From: CAYZTD01 sp964638155
GTDB lineage: Archaea; Thermoplasmatota; E2; DHVEG-1
Direction: 5' to 3'
NCBI GenBank assembly: GCA_964638155.1
Contig: CAZWYI010000002.1
Location: forward strand, 58,790 to 122,789
Length of the DNA stretch: 64,000 nt
Numbering within the stretch: the stretch's first letter is position 1; every line of letters starts with the position of its first letter. Both the position numbers and the translations under genes were made by a program. Below the pieces are notes generated by a model, which was given only the letters and a program-made list of their open reading frames with translations, had not been told where the DNA came from and ran no database searches. Positions 19,474-27,481 of the stretch are shown piece by piece.

Positions 19474-20586
19474 ATGGAAACAGCTGGTATAAAAAAACAA
19501 ATAAAAGACATTGAAGATGAGATATTCAACACTCAGAAAAATAAGGCAACAGAGCATCATATAGGTAAACTTAAAGCAAAGCTTGCCCGTCTTCGTGAAG
19601 AACTTGAAAAAAGGAAAAGTTCTGGTGGTAAAGGTGCTGGTTTTACAATTAAAAAACAAGGAGATGCTACAATTGCGCTTATCGGTTTTCCAAGTATTGG
19701 TAAAAGTACTCTTTTAAACCAGATCACTGCAGCTGATAGTGAAGTTGGTTCTTATGATTTTACAACTCTTGATGTAGTACCTGGTATGATGAAATATAAA
19801 GGTGCATATATTCAAATATTTGATCTACCTGGTCTTATCACGGGTGCACATGAAGGTAAAGGTCGTGGCCGTGAGATCATTTCAGCTGTTAGAAACGCAG
19901 ATCTTGTTTTATTTATGATTGATGCGCAGCACAGAGAGCATCTTGATTTGATGAATGCTGAACTCTATAAAGCGGGCCTTAGATTAAATGAAAAAGAACC
20001 AGATGTTGTAATTAATAAAAAGGGAGAAGGTGGAATTACTGTTGCTTCGCCCATAACTCTTTCTCATCTTGATAAAAAAGTAATCAAGTCAATTGCTTCT
20101 GAGTATCTAACAAATGCAGATATTATAATTAGGGAAGATATCACTGAAGATCAACTAATAGATGTTCTTATCGGAAATAGAACCTATATTCCCGCATTTG
20201 TTGTGATAAACAAAATTGATCTTATTAGTAAAGAAGAACATTCTATGAAAAAGAAATATATTTCAGACTGTGGTTGGGATGTAATAGCTATATCGGCATC
20301 TGAAAACATTGGTGTAGATAAACTTCAGGAAAAGATATTTTCTGAATTGAATTTAATACGAGTTTATATGAAACCAGTTGGAAAAAAAGCTGATTTTAAA
20401 GAGCCTTTAATTCTTAAAAAAGGAGATACCGTTGAGGATGCTTGTAAAAAACTTCACCGGGATTTTAAAAGAAAGTTTAGATATGCTCATGTGTCTGGTC
20501 CTTCTGCTAAACATGAAATGCAAAAAACAGGGCTTGATCATAAACTAGAAGATGAAGATATTTTGACTATAGTTGTTTCAAAATAA
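19474..20586 (+). CDS. DRG/Rbg-family GTPase with TGS domain
   Basis: 370 residues. Order: N-terminal basic helical region (1-50), Obg-type G domain with G1 GFPSIGKST, G3 DLPGL and G4 NKID, and a C-terminal TGS domain from about residue 295 ending DEDILTIVVSK. The archaeal and eukaryotic DRG GTPases bind ribosomes and assist translation. It follows carbamate kinase on the same strand and is convergent with the transketolase genes, only 3 bases separating the stops. Length and domain order are normal. Confidence 0.94.
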   Translation: METAGIKKQIKDIEDEIFNTQKNKATEHHIGKLKAKLARLREELEKRKSSGGKGAGFTIKKQGDATIALIGFPSIGKSTLLNQITAADSEVGSYDFTTLDVVPGMMKYKGAYIQIFDLPGLITGAHEGKGRGREIISAVRNADLVLFMIDAQHREHLDLMNAELYKAGLRLNEKEPDVVINKKGEGGITVASPITLSHLDKKVIKSIASEYLTNADIIIREDITEDQLIDVLIGNRTYIPAFVVINKIDLISKEEHSMKKKYISDCGWDVIAISASENIGVDKLQEKIFSELNLIRVYMKPVGKKADFKEPLILKKGDTVEDACKKLHRDFKRKFRYAHVSGPSAKHEMQKTGLDHKLEDEDILTIVVSK

Positions 20587-20589
20587 TAG

Positions 20590-21537
20590 TTATTTTTTAA
20601 TTATTTTTTTTGCATTTTTTACCATATGTTTTGTGTTAAGTTCATATTTTTCCCATAGAGCTTCAGGGTCTCCACTTTCACAAAACACATCTTTTATACC
20701 CATTCTTAGAAAGTTTGTTGAACAATTGTTTTCTGCTAAATTTTCAGCAACTGCAGCACCTAGTCCTCCTATTATTGAGTGTTCTTCAGCAGTAATTATC
20801 CCATTTGTCTCTTTTGCACATTTTAATACAAGTTTTTCATCAAGTGGCTTTATAGTATGCATATCTATGACTCTTGCCGATATTCCTTGTTTTTTTAGAA
20901 TTTTACTTGCTTCAAGTGCTGGTTCAACCATTGTTCCACAGCAGATAAAGGTTAAATCATTTCCTGTAACTACAGTTTTTCCTTTGCCTATTTTTAGATT
21001 TTCAACTTCTTTTTTTGAATAAATAAGTGGAGCATTTGCTCTTCCCACACGTGCATACATAGGACCAGTATTTTCTGCCATAAGAGTTACTATTTTTTCT
21101 GTTTGAGTTGCATCACTTGGGGCAAACACAGTCATATAAGGTAAGACTCTCATAAGGCCAATGTCTTCTATCATCTGATGACTTGCTCCATCTTTACCAA
21201 CGGATATTCCGCCATGGGTTGCAAAAATTTTTACATTTGCTTTCGAATAAGCTACATCCATACGGATTTGATCGTATACTCTTCCTGTAGCAAAAACAGC
21301 AAAGGTACTTACAAAAGGAATTTTCCCACAGCTTGCTAGGCCTGCAGCTGTGCTGATCATATTTGCTTCAGCGATACCCATTTCAAAAAAACGATTAGGA
21401 TATTTTTCTGCAAATTTAAATGTTTTAGTGGATTTTGAAAGATCAGCGTCAAGTACTACAATCTTTTTATTTTTCTTTCCTAGTTTTACAAGTGTATCAC
21501 CATATGCATTACGCGGGTTGACCATTTGTTTTTTCAT
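20590..21537 (-). CDS. tktB: Transketolase, C-terminal (pyrimidine-binding plus C) subunit
   Basis: 315 residues, covering the second half of classical transketolase. It begins NPRNAYGDTLVKLGKKNKKIVVLDADLS and carries the pyrimidine-binding domain of thiamine diphosphate enzymes (GIAEANMISTAAGLA) and the C-domain (IDMHTIKPLD). Archaea commonly split transketolase into two genes. The ATG overlaps the stop of the N-terminal subunit gene by 4 bases, indicating coupled translation of a heteromeric enzyme for pentose and erythrose 4-phosphate supply. Confidence 0.95.
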   Translation of the reverse strand: MKKQMVNPRNAYGDTLVKLGKKNKKIVVLDADLSKSTKTFKFAEKYPNRFFEMGIAEANMISTAAGLASCGKIPFVSTFAVFATGRVYDQIRMDVAYSKANVKIFATHGGISVGKDGASHQMIEDIGLMRVLPYMTVFAPSDATQTEKIVTLMAENTGPMYARVGRANAPLIYSKKEVENLKIGKGKTVVTGNDLTFICCGTMVEPALEASKILKKQGISARVIDMHTIKPLDEKLVLKCAKETNGIITAEEHSIIGGLGAAVAENLAENNCSTNFLRMGIKDVFCESGDPEALWEKYELNTKHMVKNAKKIIKK

Positions 21538-22391
21538 ATTAGTTCCTCCAGTCGTCTTTGTTCATTTGTAAGTTCTTTTATTGCGATATTTCTCTCCATT
21601 TCATTTGGTGGTACACCATGGAAATCAACATTGTTTTCCATAAAAGATACTCCTTTTCCTTTAACAGTATTTAGAACTATAACTGTTGGTTTGTTTTTGT
21701 TTTCTTCAGCTTTTTCTAGTGCATTTAGTATTTCTTGAATGTTATGTCCGTTTATTTCTATAACATGCCAGCCAAAGGCACTCCATCTATCTTTTACTGA
21801 TTCAAGTTTTAAGACTTCTTCTGTGTTTCCATCTATCTGTAAAAAATTTCTATCAATAAATGCGGTTAAATTATCAAGTTTATAATGAGATGCAGATGCT
21901 GCTGCCTCCCAGATTTGACCTTCATTAGTTTCTCCATCACCTAGCATTACATATACACTATACTTTTTTTTATCAAGTTTTCCAGCAAGTGCTATTCCGT
22001 TTGCAAAAGAAAGACCATGTCCAAGTGATCCAGTTGATGCTTCAATTCCAGGTGTACATCTGCATACTGGATGGCCTTGAAGCATACAGTTCATTTCTCT
22101 TAGTTTTTTTAGTTCTTTTCTATTAAAATATCCTTTTTCAGAAAGAACTGCATAAAGTGCTGGTGCAGCATGACCTTTACTTAAAATGAATCTATCTCTA
22201 TTAGGATCATCTGGTTTTTTTGGATTATATTTCATATGTTTAAAATATAGTGCAACCAGTGCATCCACAGCTGATAGAGAACCACCTGGATGACCTGATT
22301 CTGCTCTGTATAACATTTCTATTATGTCTTTTCTAATTTTTACTGCTATTAATTCTAGTTTATATAATTCTTTTTTACTTAACTTGCTCAT
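21534..22391 (-). CDS. tktA: Transketolase, N-terminal (diphosphate-binding) subunit
   Basis: 285 residues from the chosen start MSKLSKKE. A GGGGGAGA Shine-Dalgarno sits about 10 bases upstream, so an in-frame ATG 33 bases further out is unlikely to be used. GHPGGSLSAVDAL and GDGETNEGQIWEA...DRNFLQIDG form the thiamine-diphosphate/Mg binding motif (GDG...N). It overlaps the downstream C-terminal subunit by 4 bases. The two together equal one transketolase polypeptide. Confidence 0.95.
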   Translation of the reverse strand: MSKLSKKELYKLELIAVKIRKDIIEMLYRAESGHPGGSLSAVDALVALYFKHMKYNPKKPDDPNRDRFILSKGHAAPALYAVLSEKGYFNRKELKKLREMNCMLQGHPVCRCTPGIEASTGSLGHGLSFANGIALAGKLDKKKYSVYVMLGDGETNEGQIWEAAASASHYKLDNLTAFIDRNFLQIDGNTEEVLKLESVKDRWSAFGWHVIEINGHNIQEILNALEKAEENKNKPTVIVLNTVKGKGVSFMENNVDFHGVPPNEMERNIAIKELTNEQRRLEELI

Positions 22392-22477
22392 AATTTTTTT
22401 TCTCCCCCGGCAAGTGAGAAACATAGTTGGAATATTTTTTCCGTATGTTCTTTTCTTGTATATATTTTTTTAAATTT

Positions 22478-23311
22478 TCAATCTTTTTTTTCTGGTTTTT
22501 GATGTTTTCTTGATATATCATATAGGTCTTTGTATATCTCTGGTCTTATATCTCTTAGAACTGGTCTATTTGCGCGTGCTGTTTTTATTTTTTCCATATC
22601 TATTTCACAGCTGATAATTCCTTCTTTGAAGTATTGTCCTTTTACTATTAAGTTTGATAATGGGTCATATACTTGTGATCCACCCCAGAAGACTAGTTCT
22701 TCTTGGTTTCCTACAATATTTGAATATATGATAAAGGTAGTGTTTTCTATTGCTCGTGCTGGAAGTAGTGTTTCAAAATATTTTCTTGTAACACTTGGTG
22801 ATGCTGAGATACATATTATCATATCAGCACCCATCTGTGAATATGCTTTGCATAATTCTGGGAAGAATAGATCATAACACACTATTAACCCAATTTTTCC
22901 ATATTTTGTATCACATAAGGTTAAGTCTTCACCTTCATCATAGTATATTTTTTCTTCAAATGGTCCAAATGTTGGTAGAAACCATTTGTTGTATGTATCT
23001 ATTTTACCATTTGGATGAACTAGTACTGCAGAATTATGATTTAACCCTTGTACTTTAGAGTTTTTTATAGGCATTCCAAATACAATATAACAATTATTTT
23101 CTTTTGCTATTTTTTTTATTTCTCTTATGGATTGTCCATCTATTTCTTCAGCATAGTCTCTTATCTCGTCTTTCAATGGATATCCAGTTAGAGACATTTC
23201 TCCAAAAACATAAAAATCTGCTTTTTCTTTTTTTATGTAGTTTTTTATTTTTTTTATATTGTTTTTTTTGTTTCCAATTTTAGGTCTCATTGAAATTACT
23301 GCTAGTTTCAT
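22478..23311 (-). CDS. Carbon-nitrogen hydrolase (nitrilase superfamily)
   Basis: 277 residues. The Glu-Lys-Cys triad is visible as GEMSLTGYP, NKWFLPTFGPFEE and LIVCYDLFFPE. The fold hydrolyses non-peptide C-N bonds such as amides and carbamoyl groups. Substrate cannot be told from sequence; omega-amidase or N-carbamoyl hydrolase activities are possible. It lies downstream of the M28 peptidase and upstream of the transketolase genes, all on the minus strand with short gaps. Confidence 0.88.
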   Translation of the reverse strand: MKLAVISMRPKIGNKKNNIKKIKNYIKKEKADFYVFGEMSLTGYPLKDEIRDYAEEIDGQSIREIKKIAKENNCYIVFGMPIKNSKVQGLNHNSAVLVHPNGKIDTYNKWFLPTFGPFEEKIYYDEGEDLTLCDTKYGKIGLIVCYDLFFPELCKAYSQMGADMIICISASPSVTRKYFETLLPARAIENTTFIIYSNIVGNQEELVFWGGSQVYDPLSNLIVKGQYFKEGIISCEIDMEKIKTARANRPVLRDIRPEIYKDLYDISRKHQKPEKKD

Positions 23312-23363
23312 ATGATAACTCCCGTATTCAGTATAAACTATATTTTTTAAATGTTGCTTATTA

Positions 23364-24672
23364 TCATCTATTTTTCAGTGGATTAAAATAATAAAATGAA
23401 ACATAATCTGAGGATGTTCTACCTAATTGATCATATATTGTAACATTTACTCTATGTTCTCCTATAGATCTTTTGTTAAGGTGATAGACATATGGCGGGT
23501 TTTCTATTGTTTCTATTATTTCTCCATCGTAGGACACTTCCATTTTTTCAACTGGTGAATTAAATGTTTTTATATCGGTATATATCCATATATCATCTAT
23601 TACTACTGTTTTTTCTGAGTTAAATTCTTTTATTAATTTATCTTCAAGATATAGCTTTCCTTTTTTTGGTGCTGAAATTGTAACCTTTGGTGGTCTATCA
23701 TTTATATCGCCTAAGTAGGCCATGGTTGCAGCAATAGTTCTAGTTGTATTAACTAGATAGCTTATGTTTACATTACTTAGATTATCTCTAGGTGTATGCA
23801 TATTTGGGTCGCCACATCCTTCCCATACACATACACTTTCGTATCCATGTTGGATGAATGGAAAATAATCACTTCCTCCTCTTTCTGCAAATCTATTCAT
23901 AGGATACCTTCCTGTTATGTCTAAAGTATATATGTTGTTTGAATTTACGATGTTTTCAATAATATCTGTTATCCAAACTGTATCTTCTGAGTAAGATAGT
24001 CTAATTCTTCTACCGTCTTCTTTTGTTACCGCTCGTCCTATCATATCAGCATTTATTTCTACAAGTATTTCTTGATTATTTTTGTATAAATTTTTTACAT
24101 ATTTTGTACTACCTTTAAGTCCTATTTCTTCACCTGAGAATGTTACAAATTTTAAGGTGTTGTTGAAATTGTATTGGCTTAGTGCGTATGCTGCAGCAAG
24201 TACTCCTACTACTCCTGATCCATCATCGTTAGCACCGACTGTGTCTTCTACTGTGTCATAGTGTGCATTAAAAATTATTGCTTCATCTGATTTTTCGCCT
24301 TTAAGTGTTCCTTCTATATTGTAGCTATCATAAAAACCTGGATGCCATATATTTCCAAATCCTTTCCATTGTAGTTTTTTTGATTCGAGGTTAAATTCTT
24401 GAAAGTTATTATAAATATAGTCTCCAGCTTTTTTGCATCCATAGGTATCTGTCATTCTAGGCCCTATTGATATTAGTTCATGTAAAAATTTTTTGATTAC
24501 TGTTTCGTTTATTTTTTCTATTATTTCATTTATTTTTGGACTTAGTTGAATGTTATTTTTTGTTATGTTTGTTTCATTTTCTTGTTTTATATTAATTGAT
24601 GTAGATATAGAAACTGTGTTTATTAACAAAAATATAACTAATATACTAGTAAATACATATTTTTTTTTTCAT
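23364..24672 (-). CDS. Secreted M28-family aminopeptidase, with an apparent frameshift in the signal peptide
   Basis: The zinc-peptidase core is intact: NAHYDTVEDTVGANDDGSG (His and bridging Asp), SGEEIG (catalytic and metal Glu), EINADMIG (Asp) and NMHTPRDN (His). It resembles aminopeptidase Y/S-type M28 enzymes and has a C-terminal beta-sandwich. A natural start, ATG at 24672 with GGGAGT upstream, reads into a run of ten A (plus-strand T at 24660-24669) that puts it one base out of frame. With nine A the product would begin MKKKYVFTSILVIFLLIN, a good signal peptide. Otherwise the first in-frame start is TTG at 24629. Either an assembly error, phase variation or a start at TTG. Confidence 0.82.
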
Positions 24673-24740
24673 TTTACTCCCTTAAATTAACGCATGTTGT
24701 TTATTATTATAAATTTAACTGTATTAAACTATTATTTTTG

Positions 24741-24771
24741 TAAAAAAGAGAAGAGGTACCTCGTTCTCTTA
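24741..24771 (-). terminator. Hairpin terminator of the small basic protein gene
   Basis: On the minus strand the sequence right at the stop codon folds as AAGAGA...TCTCTT around a perfect GAGGTACCTC palindrome, followed by a run of six T. A stem plus U-tract directly after a stop codon supports the minus-strand reading of this region over the antisense open frame. Confidence 0.5.
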
Positions 24772-25008
24772 AAAAGGACGAGATGGGATGCGAGATGGGG
24801 AGGCACCTCTATACTTTGTAGGAGGAAGAATGGTGCTTGGACTTCCTTTTAATCCTATTTTAATGTTTGAGATGGGATTGATATATTCTACTAGGCGACA
24901 TGTCAATATTCCCCCAAAATTTTTTGCATCAGTTGGGTTTGTTGTGTATTTAACCCTTATTTTTCCCGATGAAAGTTTGTTTATTGATCTATATAGGAAT
25001 TTTCCCAT
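24769..25008 (-). CDS. Small basic protein of unknown function (79 aa)
   Basis: Read from ATG at 25008, which has GGTGAGG two bases upstream, the product is 79 residues starting MGKFLYRSINK. It is rich in Lys, Arg, Ser and Pro and ends in repeated SR/PSR pairs. It has no membrane segment. A longer in-frame start at 25056 lacks a ribosome binding site. A hairpin terminator follows the stop, and a palindromic operator-like region separates it from the divergent HTH-PAS regulator. Base composition is visibly less AT-rich than its neighbours. The family is not recognised; an opposite-strand frame of similar size exists. Confidence 0.5.
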   Translation of the reverse strand: MGKFLYRSINKLSSGKIRVKYTTNPTDAKNFGGILTCRLVEYINPISNIKIGLKGSPSTILPPTKYRGASPSRIPSRPF

Positions 25009-25020
25009 TTCCTCACCTAG

Positions 25021-25099
25021 TGCAATGCAATAGCGCATTGCAATTCCTAAATACATATATTAGTATTTAAATATTTCGCTCTTTGCATTGCATTAATGC
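25021..25099. promoter_or_regulatory. Divergent promoter with TGCAATGC/GCATTGCA operator-like repeats
   Basis: Between the small basic protein gene and the HTH-PAS gene lies TGCAATGC (25021-25028), spaced 6 bases from its inverse GCATTGCA (25035-25042). TGCATTGCATTAATGC (25084-25099) repeats the motif and includes a GCATTAATGC palindrome. An AT-rich ATTTAAATAT element between them can serve as a TATA box. The arrangement suggests a DNA-binding protein, perhaps the adjacent HTH-PAS product, controlling both genes. Repeats are seen directly; control is inferred. Confidence 0.55.
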
Positions 25100-25148
25100 T
25101 AAACAATAGAGAAATGCATAAATAGCTAATTACTGATTTCAAATAATA

Positions 25149-25766
25149 ATGGATGGGTATAAGCAGGAAATCAGAGAGATTAAAAAAGTTCTACGTGAAA
25201 ACCCTAAGGGTATGACAGTTACAGATATATCAAGAAAAATTAAAATCAACAGAAATTCAGTTGCAAAATATCTTGATATAATGAAAATATCAGGCCTTGT
25301 TGAAATGATAACTTTTGGTCCTGCAAAGGTTTTTTTCCCTGCAAAGAGAATTCCAGTACAAAATATTTTGAATTTCACTTCAGATTATATCTTAATATTT
25401 GACAAAGATTTAAAAATAATAATGATAAATAATACTTTCTTAAATTTTATAGATGCAGAAAGAGAAGAACTTATTGGTGAAAAAATAGATACATCTATAC
25501 TTGATATCTTTGATGGAAATGATAAAGTAAAAAAAGGAATAAATAAAGCATTAAATGGAGAAGAGTTTATCCAAGAGCACAATTGTAAAATAAATAAAGA
25601 TAAGATTTTTTTAAAAGTGAAAATAATTCCTACAACTTTTGAAGATGGAAAGCACGGGGTAGCTTTTATAGTTCAAAACAAAACAGATCACAAGTTAGCT
25701 GAGGATGCACTAAGGGAAACAGAAGAAAAATTTAGAAAATTTTTAGAAAAGATCGATAGAAAATAA
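25149..25766 (+). CDS. HTH-PAS transcriptional regulator
   Basis: 205 residues. An N-terminal winged-helix (about 1-70, with GMTVTDISRKIKINRNSVAKYLDIM as the helix-turn-helix) is joined to a PAS domain (about 75-180). The C-terminus ends in a charged helix of the kind linking PAS to another module, but nothing follows. This HTH-plus-PAS layout is common among methanogen and Thermoplasmatota one-component sensors. It probably senses a small ligand or redox state and acts on the palindromic region upstream. Confidence 0.8.
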   Translation: MDGYKQEIREIKKVLRENPKGMTVTDISRKIKINRNSVAKYLDIMKISGLVEMITFGPAKVFFPAKRIPVQNILNFTSDYILIFDKDLKIIMINNTFLNFIDAEREELIGEKIDTSILDIFDGNDKVKKGINKALNGEEFIQEHNCKINKDKIFLKVKIIPTTFEDGKHGVAFIVQNKTDHKLAEDALRETEEKFRKFLEKIDRK

Positions 25767-25823
25767 AACTCATTTTATCAATTTATATCAATATAAAAAC
25801 TTAAAAATGATATTTTACACCAA

Positions 25824-25851
25824 TATCTTTATAAAGTTATAACGTTATAAC
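25824..25851 (+). promoter_or_regulatory. TATA box and palindromic operator of the vapBC pair
   Basis: ATCTTTATAAAG (about 25827-25835) looks like a TATA box, placing transcription near the vapB ATG at 25859 and giving a nearly leaderless mRNA. Between them are two tandem copies of GTTATAAC (25836-25843 and 25844-25851), whose junction forms the perfect palindrome TTATAACGTTATAA. This fits autoregulation by the AbrB-type antitoxin. Confidence 0.5.
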
Positions 25852-25858
25852 ATATATT

Positions 25859-26080
25859 ATGTCTGAATTATTTGATGCAAAGCTAAGAAAAATTGGAAAT
25901 TCCCTTGGAATAATTGTTCCATCAAAAATAATAGAATCATTAAATTTTCATAAGGGCGATGTAGTCCATGTAGTTATACCACCTTTGGAAAATAAAAAAA
26001 GAAACAAATTATTACTAGGATTAGCTGGAATTGATAAAGATAAAAAACCATTTGAACGAGGAAAAGAGGATAGGTACTAA
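25859..26080 (+). CDS. vapB: AbrB/MazE-type antitoxin (VapB)
   Basis: 73 residues. The N-terminal KLRKIGNSLGIIVPSKIIESLNFHKGD is the swapped-hairpin AbrB DNA-binding fold. The charged C-terminal tail (KDKKPFERGKEDRY) is the likely toxin-neutralising part. The stop overlaps the ATG of the toxin gene by one base. It is expected to bind the toxin and repress the pair through the tandem GTTATAAC operator. Confidence 0.85.
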   Translation: MSELFDAKLRKIGNSLGIIVPSKIIESLNFHKGDVVHVVIPPLENKKRNKLLLGLAGIDKDKKPFERGKEDRY

Positions 26081-26466
26081 TGTTTCTTGATACATCTGTA
26101 ATAATTGAAATTTTCAGAAGTGAAAAACAATCTAAAACATTCGACGAAATTTTTAAAATAATAAAAGATGAACCCATTTTTATATCAACCATACAAATAG
26201 GTGAAATTTCAGATTGGTGTCTTAAAAATAATATTGTTCCAGAAAAAAGAATTAAAAAACTAAAACAAATCTTAAATGTAGTTCCTTTAAGCGAAAAAAT
26301 ATGTGTAGAAGGTTCAAAAATTAAAAATAGTATTAGAAAAAAAGGGTCAAAAAAATTTAGTTTAATCGATGGAATTATACTATCTAGTGCCAGATCAATT
26401 AATCAAAAACTGATTACCATGGATACGGATTTCAGAAAAATCAAAGATGTGATACTACTAAAATAG
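26080..26466 (+). CDS. vapC: PIN-domain ribonuclease toxin (VapC)
   Basis: 128 residues. The acidic PIN residues are visible: D4 in FLDTSVIIE, E in QIGEISDWC, D in SLIDGIILSSA and D in TMDTDFRKI. PIN toxins cut RNA, often tRNA or rRNA, using Mg. It starts on the last base of the antitoxin gene stop. Length and motif order are complete, so the toxin is predicted to be active. Confidence 0.88.
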   Translation: MFLDTSVIIEIFRSEKQSKTFDEIFKIIKDEPIFISTIQIGEISDWCLKNNIVPEKRIKKLKQILNVVPLSEKICVEGSKIKNSIRKKGSKKFSLIDGIILSSARSINQKLITMDTDFRKIKDVILLK

Positions 26467-26493
26467 AAAAATAAAAATTGTTGTTGTTTTTTT

Positions 26494-26763
26494 TTAGATC
26501 AAAACTCTTATTGTCAATGCAGAAAGAACTGTAACATTTACAAGAAGAGTTAATATAGCATTTGTATTAAGATCAAATAAATCAATCCATTCAAGTATTG
26601 CTAGTATGACATAAGAAAGAATCATTATTGCTACAAACTGTACAACTATTACTAGGATAGCATTCAACATATCTGAATAATCAAGGTTTAAAGCTACAAC
26701 CCAAACAGTTGCAAAAAAAGCAAGCAGACCAATTGTAATTTGTGCTTTAAGTAACTCTTTCAT
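26494..26763 (-). CDS. Small three-helix membrane protein, unknown
   Basis: 89 residues with three hydrophobic segments (about 8-26, 33-58 and 68-88) and very few charges. It is convergent with vapC and divergent from the methylase gene. The TATA-like sequence before its ATG overlaps the short 46-base divergent gap. No known family recognised; it is predicted to sit in the cytoplasmic membrane. Confidence 0.6.
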   Translation of the reverse strand: MKELLKAQITIGLLAFFATVWVVALNLDYSDMLNAILVIVVQFVAIMILSYVILAILEWIDLFDLNTNAILTLLVNVTVLSALTIRVLI

Positions 26764-26809
26764 ATAAATATGAGAGTAGATTTCTATTTATAAGTTTTTT
26801 TCAAATAAA

Positions 26810-27481
26810 ATGATAAAAATTATATTAGCTGAATTGTTAAACAAGAAACTAATGCAAAAAAATAGAAAAGTTATAAAATTTAATTTCAAAGATTTATCAT
26901 TAAAGGTTTATCCTGAGGTATATGATCCTGCTGAGGATACTTATCTAATAATAGATGCAATAGATCCATTAGAAGATAGTTTAATTTTAGAGATAGGAAC
27001 AGGCTGTGGATTAATTGGTCTTTATTTTGCAAAAAACAAAAACAAGGTTGTTACAACAGATATAAATCCATATGCAGTAGAAAACACACTTGAAAATTAT
27101 AGTATAAACGAGGACAAGATAGAAGGTAGTTTTGAAGTAAGAAAGGGCGATCTATTTAATCCAATTAAAGAAAACGAAAAATTTGATATAATAATTTTTA
27201 ACCCACCTTATCTTCCAAAAGGATATTTTGAACTTGATAAAAAAGATAAATGGCTTGATAAGGCAGTCACAGGTGGAACAGATGGTCTTGAGTTGACAAC
27301 ACGTTTTTTAAAAAATGTTAAAAAATATTTAAAAAAAGATGGTAGAGCCTATTTTGTTTTTAGCACTCTTTCAAGTAAAGAAAAACTAAACACAATAATA
27401 AAATCTAATAAACTAAAAAAAGAAAAAATAAAAAGTGTTCTTTTTGATACTGAAAGAATTGAAGTTATATCTGTTTATTAG
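26810..27481 (+). CDS. HemK2/PrmC-type N5-glutamine methyltransferase
   Basis: 223 residues. YPEVYDPAEDTYLIIDA, the SAM-binding LEIGTGCGLIG and the substrate motif FNPPYLP are characteristic of the HemK2/Mtq2 branch, which methylates the GGQ glutamine of class 1 release factors with Trm112 as partner. The N-terminal 15-25 residues before the conserved core may be an over-long start. The last bases overlap the convergent C25 peptidase gene by 4. Confidence 0.87.
   Translation: MIKIILAELLNKKLMQKNRKVIKFNFKDLSLKVYPEVYDPAEDTYLIIDAIDPLEDSLILEIGTGCGLIGLYFAKNKNKVVTTDINPYAVENTLENYSINEDKIEGSFEVRKGDLFNPIKENEKFDIIIFNPPYLPKGYFELDKKDKWLDKAVTGGTDGLELTTRFLKNVKKYLKKDGRAYFVFSTLSSKEKLNTIIKSNKLKKEKIKSVLFDTERIEVISVY

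Noticed and set aside
20573..21022. Plus-strand 149-codon frame over the transketolase C-terminal gene
   Set aside because: Antisense to a highly conserved enzyme; its translation is rich in Ser/Phe as expected for a shadow frame.
24788..25033. Plus-strand 81-codon frame opposite the small basic protein
   Set aside because: No ribosome binding site, and the hairpin-plus-T terminator and GGTGAGG start signal both favour the minus-strand frame.
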